Below are positions 35,225-46,539 of a stretch of DNA of 64,000 bases, in pieces. The translations under genes and the position numbers were made by a program. Position 1 is the stretch's first letter. Every line of letters starts with the position of its first letter. Under the pieces are notes generated by a model. That model saw only the letters and a list, made by a program, of their open reading frames with translations, was not told the origin of the DNA and searched no databases. This stretch comes from Sclerodactyla briareus (taxonomy: Eukaryota > Echinodermata > Holothuroidea > Dendrochirotida > Sclerodactylidae), in NCBI GenBank assembly GCA_026419785.1, contig JAODTK010000965.1, forward strand, positions 434,001 through 498,000. Direction: 5' to 3'.

Positions 35225-35800
35225 GGTATCGTGACCACTAAAGGTCAAGGTCGAATGGCATTGAAGGGGCATAAGGGCAATAAGTGAAACTGCAAAAAAT
35301 GTAACTTCTCCTACAAATTTTGGTGCAAAGTGCTACTAATGTTTGGTCATAATGATGGTTCTAACAGCCAAAGCTTCGGGGTGTTCAGGAATTTGTGGTC
35401 CAAGGTCCCACTTCGGCCTGAGGACCTATTTTATTGATTTTCACACAATGGTACTTGAAATGATTCTCCTCCCACAAGCTTTAATTGATTTCCTTCAACG
35501 TTACCTGTAATGGTCCTTGGGTAGAGGGCACTTGGGGGGTGTTTGGGAATTTGGGGCTAGGGCTCAGATTGGGCCTGAGGGTCCATTATATGACAGCAAA
35601 ATCCTGTCTCTCCTACAATTCTGTTTGCAAAGTGTTGAAGTTCGGTCATAATGCTGGTCGAAGAACCGTATCATCAGGGTGCCCAGTTGTGATTTAGGAA
35701 CCAAAGCAAGTGTGGGCACTGGGGCCCATCATTTGGAATGTTTGACTGCTAAGACATCTTTGGCATATGAAGATCAAGGTCAAAAGTCTTTACAGGGGCA
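35225..35800 (+). repeat. Degenerate ~150 bp tandem repeat array
   Basis: 'tctcctacaaattttggtgc' (35309) and 'tctcctacaattctgtttgc' (35610) are 301 bases apart, with an intermediate unit near 35465. Shared phrases: 'ttggtcataatg.tgg', 'ggtgttcaggaatttg', 'gggcctgagg.cc' and 'aaggtcaaggtc'. A related stretch lies at 49750-50130. Confidence 0.6.
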
Positions 35801-37017
35801 CAATAGCTATTGTTTGAACTGGCAGTCTTGGTTCATGGCCTTGAACATTTATCACATTATTGTACATGTTCGTCTTCAGATATCTATTTGGTGGTGTGAG
35901 CTACAGCACCTTTGGGATCTAGTGTATTCCTTGAAGTCAGAGGAATCTATGCAGTCATGACAGTGGGTGTGAGTATGTGTGTGTGTGATGCCTAGCCTTG
36001 TTAACACGATAACTCGCCACCTCCTCTGGATGGAGGAAAGTACAACATGCTCTCTATTGTTTTTGGGGTTTGAGTCAAGAGAGGTCAAAGTCTGATGTAA
36101 ATCAGGGTCCGACTTGGGAGACAATTGGCAACTGGAAAAAATTTATGAAACGGGCCATTATAGCTAGTTACGCACTAACTCGCCCCCCTGGCCTGGGATG
36201 AAGCTTATACATGGCATGTTGGGTTACCCAGTCAACGGATCCCTGACCTTTTTTGGCTTTTTCTGTTTACTATTTTCCCCTATATGATTTTGAAGTTTGA
36301 AAGAATAACACTCCCTTCCCGTGTGTGAGGTTTGTGTAACCATTGTTTTTCGTTATTTATACACCGTAATGATTTCACCTCGTGGTGTCGGGTGGCTTGC
36401 AGCTCGCTTGGTTGCACTCGAGTGCTGAGAAGGCCACTGGCTGTCCCTGGTGGCCGGGTCCAGTGGCTGGGATAACTACAGACATCAGGTGAGCTCTCAG
36501 TGACTCGGTTCTATTACCCACATTACTGTAATGCAAGCGCTCAACCACTCCAAACTCTGTATACTGTACAGCACAACTATAAGGTCTTGCAAATTTGCAT
36601 TTATATTTTCTCAAGGTCACGGGGGTAAAACTCCAATGATGCAAACTTTGGTTGACGGAATATTGCCCGACAAATGTTGTTCATTTTTTCTCACATCCTA
36701 CTCTACTCCTGCTGTATGTCACGTCCCGGGGTTGTAGGCGTTGCGATTATGCGTTCGTATTTCTGTTATATACCTAGTGACAGATGCAAATAACTTGATA
36801 GCTTTGAGTAACTCTGCGTGAGCCTGCTGCAATCAAATTGTGTAGATGGATTTTGAACCCTGTAATAGACCCTTCAACTTTACTGAAGTGACCTTGGTGA
36901 CAAACATCATGCCTCATGGCCCTCATCCCAGGGATTAATTGGGGACCTGTAAAGAACTTGGAGTCCACCCTGGCGAAAACTGCTGCAAACATGCCACCCT
37001 GATTGCGGAGCATATAT
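35801..37017. other. No gene recognised
   Basis: Contains GT-rich sequence (35962-35990) and no exon with family features. Confidence 0.35.
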
Positions 37018-37268
37018 GGGGGGGGGTAACCCCACCCTGAGATTTGAAAAAGTCGGTCCGTGCGGCAAAAGTCGGTCTCTGAGCGGGCCAAAGCCGATTT
37101 TTAGGACCTTGAATATACCCCCGAAGATTGATGTTGGTTAAAAGACAAGATTGCCACAAAAACACTGTAACCTCTGGACCGTTGTAACGGAAGCACCTAC
37201 GGAAAGTTGGTCACCTCCCCCCCCCCCGTCATGAGCGTCACACGGTCGCCGAAAAAACCCCTTGGAAT
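37018..37268. repeat. Dispersed ~255 bp repeat, copy 2
   Basis: Second copy of the family at 23090-23343: 'ccctgagatttgaaaaagtcgg', 'aaaagtcggtctctgag', 'aaagccgatt', 'cggaagcacctacgga', a C12 run, 'catgagcgtcacacggtcgcc' and 'gaaaaaacccctt'. It begins with a G-run, as copy 1 does. Confidence 0.7.
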
Positions 37269-39130
37269 GATAAAAAAGTCGGTCATCAGACAAACACATC
37301 TTGCCGAAAAGTTCACATCTCCCCTTGGAAAATGGTGTATTTATGACCCTGCATGCATTGGTCAAATTAATCTTTAATTGTCTCAATCACTTCAATAATG
37401 TGGGGAATTGCTATATGAAGCTCGGAAATTCAAGAGGCATTCGAATTCCTATCATCACCAGTCAAACCATAAAATCGGCCCTACTATGGGATTTCTATTA
37501 CACTCTTGCCCAAGAAATTGTACAGTTTTGAAACAAAAATCCTGAGGTAATTTTAAAGGAGATCTTTCACATCATCCAGGTGACGGGTAGAAGGGAATCC
37601 ATGAGAAATTTTTTTTGACCAAAAATATGGTTGGCTGAACTGGTAAAAGTGTTGATACAAAGTAGTGGTGAGGAACCCCACCCCCACCCCATCCAGTTCC
37701 AATAGGAATGGTCATGATATCATGTTGGATATTGCATTCTAATTAGCGCAGTTTTCCGGACATTGGCCTGATCCCCATAACTCCTTCCTTCTCCCCCCCC
37801 TCCTCCTTGCTGTGAGCTAGGCTCCTGTACGGGAGGAGAAAGTCATGTACGCTTCAAATAGGGTGTGCATAGGAATCTTTTTAATCTTCAAATCCAGCAG
37901 TTTTGGTTGTTCTGATGTCATGTTTGGATATTCCACTGCCCACTGGCTACTGCATGCCAGGCTTGTTCACTGTTGCCATAATCACACCTAAATTTAGCCA
38001 TCATGTAAATTTAGCCATCATGTGCCTGTTTACTATTGTTGGCTTTTTATGAACCACGTAGCAGTGCCTTGGGCTTTTTCCTTGCAAGTCTCGTGACAAG
38101 TGTATATAACAACATTGCAACAAATACCCCTGCCCTCCCATACAAGTGCCCGAGTGGCTGTTCAGCCGTTATCCTGCCTGCATTGTAGCTCTCACATGAC
38201 GAATCACAGGAACAATAGGGTTGTGCTGTTGAAAAGAGAATCCTGTCAATACTGTGAGTGCACTTGCATTGCATTTAAAAAAAAAGAAAGTCTTTTCAAG
38301 ATAACCAGCACACCAGCTCTATGTACAACAAACCTACCACAGCCTGTTGAAAAAAAACAAGTTGGGACTCAGTTAGGAACTGCTGGCGACTTGACTTTGA
38401 TTTTTGTAACTTTGCTTCCGTTGTTCTCATACGGTGACTTGCTTGAAATTACTTGATAAGTTTGACTTGCACCTCCTTGGGTGAATATGACTTGGCTTGA
38501 ACAATTTTGGTGACTTGGGTTACAACTCTGCATACCGTACTACCGTACCAAGAAGGTGGGGCGGGGTGCAATGTTTGCATCACTTATTGAATTGGTGGGG
38601 GGAGAGGGGTGTCTCAGGCAGAAAGGGGCCGCGTTGAAATAGGCATAGCAATTTGGGGAGGGAATTGTAAAAAAGCTTGCAGCGCACCTCATGAACAGCG
38701 TTTGAAATTGTGCGGGACAATTGTGTAGCAATTGGAAGGAATTGTAAAAAAAACCTATATGCGGCCTATGGTTTGGGTACAAACTGAATGCATTACACTT
38801 CCAAAAGTGTGTAGCAATCTTGCTCATGAGCGGAGCATTTCCCGATGCTACACCAGGTATTTCAAACACGGGAAACGAGCAAAAAGTTGTGTGGGACAAA
38901 ATGATGCTATAAGATGTATAAGCTGGGGGTTATGACTCTCTCCTGCCTCTCAGTGGTCGTGCTCATGGCCAGATACAAAATTAAGGCCTGAAAACAATCT
39001 GAATCAGTGATGTAGGAAAGAGAGTAATTCTCCAAACTAAATTTACTGTGCACACACTCATCCCTCCAATCGGAGAGACTCTAAGACCCTTAAAATGGGG
39101 TGTCACTTTTCTTCAAGTTTTTTTGTCTCA

Positions 39131-39215
39131 CCTGAACAAGGTTCAGAAAGAGACTTTAATAACGATCACTAATTAGAGGCTTGTGTGTGAGTGTGTTGTC
39201 GTGTCCTGCATCCTG
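39131..39215 (+). repeat. Dispersed GAACAAxGTTCAGAAAGAGA repeat, copy 1
   Basis: 'cctgaacaaggttcagaaag', 'agactttaataacgatcact', then a GT-rich end. Same order at 41563 and 45195. Confidence 0.55.
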
Positions 39216-40864
39216 GAAAAAAAACCCCAGAAAAGCATGAATTAAAAATCCAGAACCTGGATATATATTTTTGAAAGTAGTGAAAAGTTTGTCACTTCTT
39301 CCTCACAGCTGCTGCTGTTGTTTCTCTGCTGCTTTTTGTGGATTCCCTCAGTTGAGAATGGTGGTCGAGATGTCATGGAGAAGGTCATGAAAAAGTCATG
39401 GAAATTGAATTGCCAGACGCTGCGGAACCCTGGTATCATGTATTTATGTGTGTGGGTTGTCGTGTGTGTGTAGGGTTTACCAATCATCCTCTTTTGGGTG
39501 GCACATGTGACTACAATAATACAGTATGTACATTAAACACTTGCTGTATTTCGGTATTCCTTCATTATTTCACTTTATTTCTAAAATGTCCTTCTTTTCG
39601 GCCACTGAAGATCCTGGTAACCCTATGTGTGTTGTAACACATCATAGACTTTAACCTGTAGGCAGTCTTATGACTTGGGTCCAATTTAACTTTTTTACTG
39701 CTGCTATTTGACAGCAATTGTAAAGGTGATAGGCCTGTCCATAAACTATGTCATATTAGTACTGCAATTTGTACAACTTTATTGCTGTAACATTTCAGGC
39801 GAACTCGGCTATCAATATGATTGTTGAAAGTAGACTTTGTGTACAGTAGGCCTACTATATATACCAGTCTACTACTTTTATGTTAGATATTTCATGCCAT
39901 ATAGCTGCTCCATGTAAGATAGGGGGGCATACATGTATGATTAGTCTCAGTACTACCCCTAAAAATGTTAAATAGAATTAACAAAATGAATCGTGCAAAG
40001 CAATCCAAATTCATGAATACTAGTCAAAATTGTTTCCCCCTGTCTCTCATTCTGGCAAGGGAGGGGGGGGGTGATTAATTTGGGAGCGAATCGCTGCATA
40101 TAATTATGTCCTATTACCTTCCTAATCTGACAATCCGTAATACAGATATATCTAAAGTATAATAAAAAAGATGAACACAGTAACAACACCATCCGTACTT
40201 GGGTGTTTTACTCTGACAGGAACCAACGTGGAAATCTGCATAATACTATATGATGCTTGATAACAGCCTTTAAGGCCAGTGTTTGGGCCTGGTTTATTTC
40301 TTGCAGTAAATAACCAACTATACCAACTTAGATATATTACAGAACATCAAAGGAGATAACGAGTTTGCCCCCATGATAACAGCAGTATTCTATCAAAGGT
40401 AATTTTATGGGGTTATTAATAAGTCACTTACCCGTTTGAACTTTCAATGGAGTGCTGACCTTAGTAGCTAGAGTTAGTCCTGTTTGGTCTTTGAAGCGAA
40501 GCCCTTGGCCCCGTACACCATTTACCTCATCTTAGCATTGGCATTGTTCCAACCTCCCCAATTCCAAGTGATACAACACTTTTGCAGAACACCCCACAGA
40601 AGCCTATTTAGTTCATTCTGGTGGATTTCCACCCTATTTAACTGGTCACCAACCCCCCCATCATCCTTCCTATCACCAGAGTTTGAGTAACTGTTCGAAA
40701 TGTCTCTCTGATCTGGTCTGTTGTATAACCCCTCTGTGACATAGGAGAACCATAAATCCAAGATGCAAAATAACACGTTCCGTATTCCTTCCCAACAGCC
40801 ACTCATGAATGCCTCCCAATTATCCAAGGTGTGGAAGTATGATTGTGAAACATGACACAACTAG

Positions 40865-41120
40865 AAACATAATAAAATATGAAGTAGTGCTTTATATAGC
40901 GCTTATTCATGCAATGCCTCGAAGCACTTTACAACGAAGACTAGAAGAAAATCAAAGGAGTTAATCTGAACAGATTAGTTTCATCTCTCTTGAATGAGCT
41001 GCTACTTGGGGAGTTGTCGAACATCCTCTGTGAGGGCGTTCCAGAGATAAGGGCCCCAACTAGGAGAAAGCACGTTCACCGTAGGGTTTAGTGCTGATTC
41101 TGGGTTGTGGGACACCAGCA
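40865..41120 (+). repeat. Dispersed repeat with TATATAGCGCTTATTC end
   Basis: Begins 'tgctttatatagcgcttatt' followed by 'cgaagcactttacaac'. This is the widespread invertebrate 'GCGCTATATAA' repeat end, here inverted. The body has 'gagggcgttccagagata' and 'agggccccaactaggagaaa'. No coding potential. Confidence 0.5.
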
Positions 41121-41562
41121 AAATTCGTTGACATTACTTAACAGTAGTCCCATTTTAGTTAGCTTCAATGGTGCAAAGTTTCATTGCCAAATTTACCTGA
41201 TGAATGCTGCAAATCTAGCGACTCCAATATTACTGTCAACGGTGAATCGAAAATGTTGATATTGGTATTCCTTTGAAGCAATCAGCGCTAATCCTAAAGG
41301 ATATACCAGGACCATTATTACTTTCTTACTTCCTGAGCCAACCTGCAAAAGTGTACTATTCTCGTCAAAGAGGTCAGGTGAAGTTATTAATTGCCATCAT
41401 TAACAGTTCTGATATCTGATACCATGGCATTGAGCTATTGACGTCTTGTACCGAAGTGCAACCTTTATGCTCACCGAATTAATCACCCTCAACGCATACT
41501 AGTGAAATACTGTTTCTTCAGTTTGCCGTTAATTACATTACCATTCCTTCCTTAATCATTCT

Positions 41563-41640
41563 CCTGAACAACGTTCGGAAAGAGACTAGTGATCACTTTG
41601 GGTGTGTATGTATGTGCGTGTGTTTTGTCACACTTTTTCT
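41563..41640 (+). repeat. Dispersed GAACAAxGTTCAGAAAGAGA repeat, copy 2
   Basis: 'cctgaacaacgttcggaaag', 'agactagtgatcacttt', then 'gtgtgtatgtatgtgcgtgt'. Confidence 0.55.
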
Positions 41641-42320
41641 CTGTCAGCAGGAGTTCTCGTAAACGGTAGGACCGCTTAGTGAAATTTGCCCAGGCATTTA
41701 GCATGTAGTATCGGTGTTTGGTACCAACGCTGCTGATTCAATTTTGGCCCTAAATCACTATTGGAGTAGAGAGGTAATTTGATGACCCGTATATTCCAAT
41801 GTAATGTATCGTTTCAGATCGTTCACAAGCTAGATTTCAGATGAACTGTAGTGCTATGGTGATGGTCTGACAAATAGTTTATACAGGATATTTAGATGGA
41901 TGATTAGATTTTTATTGTGAAATATCTAATTAAGTTTCAAATTTGCATAATTTAGCGAAATTGCATTGTTGGATTTTTACCTTCAGTCACAAATTTTAAT
42001 GGATAGCTTCAATTTTGTTAATTTTTGGTCTTTTTCCACAAAACTGGATACTCCAATTGGTGACATGTCAACGTCAGTCCTAATTAATTTGAAATTGGTC
42101 ACTGTTTTCTAATGCTATTTATGGGGAGTGCACTTAGGGGCTGGCAAACTATATCCACCTTTTTATGCTTTTAGATTTCGCTGACTGGCAATTTGCTGTC
42201 TTTCGTCAGTTGCTGAAACATGCCTAACTGCAAATGGCCAAGAAGGACCTTGATTTGTGGTTGAAGTAACTGCAGGAGTATCAATCAAGCAATCCTTTCT
42301 TTCTTCTTTCTCCTGCGAAG

Positions 42321-42415
42321 CTGCATATCCATGCATACCAGATCCCGGCACAAGAATGGAATTCCTGATGAGAGGATCATCGTCTTCATGTACGATGACA
42401 TCGCCAACAAGGAGA
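42321..42415 (+). CDS. LGMN: Legumain exon, N-terminal catalytic part, one frameshift
   Basis: A pyrimidine-rich acceptor (tttctcctgcgaag, to 42320) leads into H-A-Y-Q-I. A one-base shift follows, then HKNGIPDERIIVFMYDDIAN and K-E up to donor A|GTGAGT (GT at 42416-42417). Human legumain has [20 protein letters not shown] and MYDDIANSEEN here. Legumain is a lysosomal C13 cysteine protease cutting after Asn (and Asp at low pH). This exon forms the first Rossmann-like strand-helix of the caspase-type fold. The shift is in 'atcccggcac', between the Gln-Ile and His-Lys codons. The phase to the next exon is also off by one base, so a further indel lies at the border or in the C5 run of the next exon. 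Confidence 0.85.
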
Positions 42416-42577
42416 GTGAGTCACAACCTTGTACTTCTCAAGTGAATCCAAAAAATGTGAATGGACCCGCTACAAAACAAAGCAGTTCCTAAAATAAAAA
42501 TACAATTAGTTGACTTGACTCTGTGTTTTTTTTGTCTATTCATTACATTTGTAATCACATCCCACGGCCAAGACTGA

Positions 42578-42926
42578 GTGTTGGCCCAGTTTGTAGAGTG
42601 TCGGCCTTCCTCCGGGGACCGGGTCGATTCCCGGTCGGGTCATACCCAAGACCTTTAAAAATGCCCTGTTGCCTTCTCGCTGGTGCTCAGCATAGGATTG
42701 GAGCAGGCCAACGAGGGGTAGGCAATCTGCAAGTTGCCTCCTGCGTGTGATTACCCCCACGCCACATTAATTACTGCCAAAGAGGCATTGCCTTATCCGT
42801 GTACCTAGTAAAGGATTCGCAGCTGACAATAAGGGCAGTTCCAGGTCTGCACCCTTGCTGGGCCCTTGAATAGGCATCAATCCTCTGCTCGGCAAGTATA
42901 CTAATAAAAAAATGTAATAAAAAAAG
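42578..42926 (+). mobile_element. tRNA-derived SINE, copy 1 (~350 bp), in first legumain intron
   Basis: Head with A-box-like TTGGCCCAGTTTGTAGAGTG and B-box-like GGGTCGATTCCC. Body landmarks: 'ccggtcgggtcatacc', 'gttgccttctcgctgg', 'aacgaggggtaggc', 'ctgcgtgtgattaccccca', 'ggcattgcctta', 'atcctctgctcggcaagtat'. An A-rich tail follows. Every landmark recurs in order at 57659-57998. Confidence 0.8.
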
Positions 42927-42999
42927 ACTGAATTTAGCAATCCGACTGCCAGTACGGCAAAATCGCCTATTGCAAAGTCCCCCTAATGACGCTAACGGG

Positions 43000-44400
43000 A
43001 AGAGGAGGGGGTCCCACAGAATTCCAGTGATACAAGTCATGTAAATTTGTTTCTGAAAACCTTGCGAACTGAATAGAAACTTACTAAATATGAAAAAAAA
43101 AAATTCATCATTCCGATTGAATAGCCCATATTTCTAACTTATTGGGTTATAGAGGTGTATCATTGTAGCATTTATGGTGTGGAGTCTATGAGCGCCTCTG
43201 CATCATCCCCCATCACAATCCTCAAAGTTCCTGAATAACTGATGCTAGTTTACAGGACATCGATTGCTGTCCATGGGCGCCATGTCTTCTTGACATCACA
43301 AGGTTTCCAGTAATAGCAAGGGCACACCTCCCAGAGTCTCCAGGCACACCGTCACTGACTGTTGAACTGCCAGCTCAAATAGCTTACCAGTCAGCTGCAT
43401 CAGTGGAGCCCCCGTCTGGCAAATGGGGAGGAGTATTTAAGGACATCAATGGCACGAAAAACCACACACCTTTCCATAATTCTCCCGGGCATTTTATCAT
43501 CACAAGATTGCTAAAGACTGACTGCCATAACATTAAAGTTTAGAATTTGTACCTGTGCAGAGGACCCTTGTGTCATCACGAGGGATTTTTCTGCTAGATT
43601 CCCCATGACCTCTTTATAAACAACATGCGCACCCTAAAGATAGCTAAACATGGCATACCCGAAACATGCACTGAAGCGAAAAGTGTGAGTGTTTCAATCT
43701 TGTGTGCGCACGTCCACGTTATTGTGGAGAACCCATTAAAAAAGATGCACACTTGCGAGTCTGTTCTCCGAAGCCAGACTTTCGGGGGATGGGACTTACA
43801 GAAACAGTCTGTTAATTTGAAGAATATATATCCACTTTGTGACCATTGTACTTCGAGCCTTTTAATCTACTTTACTAGAGACTGAAAAAGATGGTAGAAA
43901 CCATAATGATGCAACTGTGCCAGACGCTACGTAATGACCCCTTGCAGTAAGTCCTACATGTATGATGGGGATTCCAGATTTCGTTACCTCTATTACATTT
44001 GCGACCATTGTATATTGAATACATAGAAAGAAACTCACAATTGTGTCCTGGTTATTTTGCATCTTTCATCTTTCAGTTTGTATCACCGGCGGAACACAAG
44101 TTACATATCCTCCAGGTGGAAAGTTGGCGGGCATATCCGGATGCGCATAAACTCATTAGGGTCCGATTTCCGTTACCAATAAAACTAAATGATGGCCTAT
44201 TCTCTTATAAACCCAATCTGAATTACATATCCTGGGCTCTATAAAGAGTAAAGAGTCGGCTTCTCACATGAAAACACCAAGTTGCCAACCTCTATAGACC
44301 AGTAGTAAATATGCATGGAGAGTGAGTGACTGTAACAAATCGGTTAGTCAAAATATAACACGGTTTTCTTCTTGCCCGTCACAGTGAATGGAGCGCGTGC
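43000..44400. other. Legumain intron
   Basis: Intron sequence with no definable repeat apart from an A-run near 43094. The 43625-43885 frame shows no family features. Confidence 0.4.
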
Positions 44401-44505
44401 AGTCTGGCGTCGTTCACAAGATTCCAGTGCGTATTGTTAGCTCATCAGTGCGCGTTAGTTATAAAACACGCGCAATCTAGGATCCAGTTACGCGAAAAAT
44501 TCTGG

Positions 44506-44555
44506 TAACAAAATTTGGTCCACTAACAAAATTTGGTCCACTAACAAAATTTGGG
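44506..44555 (+). repeat. 18 bp unit repeated 2.8 times
   Basis: TAACAAAATTTGGTCCAC at 44506-44523 and 44524-44541, then a partial third copy to 44555. It lies 120 bases before a legumain exon. Confidence 0.9.
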
Positions 44556-44674
44556 ACCCTGCCGTATACTACCCTCATCTTTTTCTGTCATTGTACCCTG
44601 TCCCATGGTAGCCACATGCTATAAAATCATCAAGACTTCATTTATATGCCTTCTGGTATTTTTTCCTCCACTAG

Positions 44675-44848
44675 GAACCCCCGAGACCCCACCCCAGGGA
44701 AAATCATCAACAAACCGGATGGACCAGACGTTTACTCAGGGGTGCCCCATGACTACACAGGAGATGCAGTCACTCCAGAGAATTTTCTGGCTGTCCTGGC
44801 TGGGAACAGCTCAGCCCTCAAGGGAGGTAACGGCAAAGTCCTCCGGAG
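44675..44848 (+). CDS. LGMN: Legumain exon, substrate-side catalytic segment
   Basis: Acceptor tccactag (to 44674). The frame is open throughout: [40 protein letters not shown], then [17 protein letters not shown] before donor AG|GTGAGT. Human legumain has [20 protein letters not shown] and [20 protein letters not shown], so identity is high and the D-Y-T-G and T-P-E-N-F-L motifs are kept. The human RGD tripeptide is replaced by A-G-N. N-S-S is a possible N-glycosylation site in a lysosomal or secreted protein. The exon leaves two bases (AG) that join T of the next exon as Ser. One base is missing relative to the phase of the preceding exon, possibly in the C5 run at 44678-44682. Confidence 0.95.
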
Positions 44849-45194
44849 GTGAGTATGAAGGACGCATTCTGTCCCTTCTTTGTTATTAGTGCGTACTTTG
44901 TGACTTGTACGCCAAAAAATATTTCCGTCCCCATGATGATGTGGGGCCATCAGATCATACACCACGTACGGACACGCTGATCAAGAGACACCCCAATAAA
45001 AGTTTATCATGATCAGATAGTGGTCATGTTTACAAGCCGCGTTATCAGTGTTGTAAGAAGTATTGTTGAACCACTACAATTCTTTACTACTTACTTTACT
45101 GCTCCTATGACGGAACCCCTAGTGAACACTACAACAATAAGATGGTATATTGTGAGCAAACAGCAAGGAGTGTACTAGTTCTTGATTGTCTTGT

Positions 45195-45262
45195 TTGAAC
45201 AAAGTTCAGAAAGAGATCCATGCAGTGATCACTGTGTGAACGTATGCGTGTGTGTGGTACAA
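45195..45262 (+). repeat. Dispersed GAACAAxGTTCAGAAAGAGA repeat, copy 3
   Basis: 'ttgaacaaagttcagaaag', 'agatccatgcagtgatcact', then 'gtatgcgtgtgtgtgg'. Confidence 0.55.
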
Positions 45263-45768
45263 GCACGCTTGCCCGTTAGCTGGATTTCTTTGAAACCGTG
45301 AGAGTCTCACGATGAGACTGATTAAAATACTCCCACTTCATGTGAACTATGTACATACAAAAGTCCAATTTTTTGTTCATGAAACACATCTAGTTTGCCA
45401 CAGTGATTCAGGAACGTGTAAAAAATCTAATTCTTCCGTGACGTGGCCATTTTCATATTAGCAGCGAAAGCGAAATGACTGTCAACGTTTAGCCTATACT
45501 AGTGAAAGTCCTAATTAAGTACAAGCCACGTGTACACAAGCCACGTGTATGAAAATTCAAGGAATCTAATTGGTCTGTATGATATGACTGATTACCTGTA
45601 GGCACGGGTACGCATCCATAACTCTAGGACGTCCAAAGGAGATCAATTCTTCCAGGTCACTGTAGGTTCTTCATGGTGTTCCGCATGCATGAGCTCTGGA
45701 CAAAGAATGTGTGGAGTATCATTCAACCGATACCGAAAATAGTTGGTTGTTGAGGTCCAATTGATAGA

Positions 45769-45930
45769 TCAACAGCTGTTATGTGAAAGCAGGAACCTTG
45801 TTACAGTTGTATTACTTTGGGTACTGTATCACATTGCTTCATTTTGATTTAATTTTCATGCTTGATTGTCTATATCAACAGATGTTATGTGAAACCAGGA
45901 CCCTCGTTAGATTTGTATTATATTGCTTCA
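45769..45930 (+). repeat. 106 bp tandem duplication in legumain intron
   Basis: 'tcaacagctgttatgtgaaa' (45769) and 'tcaacagatgttatgtgaaa' (45875), each followed by 'ccaggacc/gcaggaacc' and 'tttgtatta/ttgtatta', period 106. Confidence 0.75.
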
Positions 45931-46466
45931 TTTCTTTTTTTCTTTTTCTTTATGCTCATTGTAAAATCTCTCTGGAGCTGTTGACTTGTTATGGCCTGTT
46001 TGTAATTCATATATTTTGCTTGACATGAAGTCCCGAATATCACATCATACTGTGTGACTTGCTAATTCTGCAACTCCGGTTGTAAGTTTCAGTCTCTGTA
46101 CTCCGTTTCATATTATACCCCCCCCATTTTCAGTCGTATGATCTAAACTTGCATTTATCAAGGAATGCACACAAAATATCCAATGTGACTACATAGCTGG
46201 TCAATTTGCCCCTGGCCCATCCCCCCCCCCGCTATTTCAGGTGAAAATGTCGACACATTCAAATTTTCTTGGGGAATAAACTACAACTCTTGGTCCAATG
46301 ATTTTGGTGGTCTACTTCAACAGGACAATTTATGAAAACAAAAAAATCCAAAAATGATTAATGCAGTATATAAAGTTATTGCCTGACTGGCTCTGCATCG
46401 GGCAGAAATGTTTGCCAAGTTTGGTAAGTTTATTTGTTCAGTTTCTGCTATGTTCATCTTCCACAG

Positions 46467-46539
46467 TGATGGCAATGATCATGTCTTCATCTACTTTGCC
46501 GACCACGGTGCCAGGATCCGCATAGCATTCCCCGATATA
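46467..46539 (+). CDS. LGMN: Legumain exon with catalytic histidine
   Basis: Acceptor catcttccacag (to 46466). The first base completes Ser. Then DGNDHVFIYFADHGARIRIA and F-P-D-I end in phase 0 at donor ATA|GTGAGA. The D-H-G motif (His codon 46504-46506) matches the active-site His of human legumain in DHVFIYFTDHGATG. That His pairs with the Cys coded at 54337-54339. Frame intact, no oddities. The residue after the motif is Ala-Arg rather than the human Ala-Thr/Pro-Gly, a small change at the edge of the active site. Confidence 0.95.

Larger units (their letters stand above)
37269..42320. other. No gene recognised; legumain 5' part not found
   Basis: The exon for the legumain signal peptide and first strand (G-K-H-W, A-G-S-N-G-W motifs) should lie upstream of 42321. 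I could not see it in this interval. The stretch holds dispersed repeats (39131-39215, 40865-41120, 41563-41640) and no other supported exon. The 40522-40860 minus frame has no recognisable domain. Confidence 0.4.

Noticed and set aside
42578..42650. Possible tRNA gene (A and B boxes)
   Set aside because: The cloverleaf does not pair in acceptor and anticodon stems, and the same head with a 250 bp body recurs at 57659, so it is a SINE. The heads at 26696 and 12385 fail likewise.
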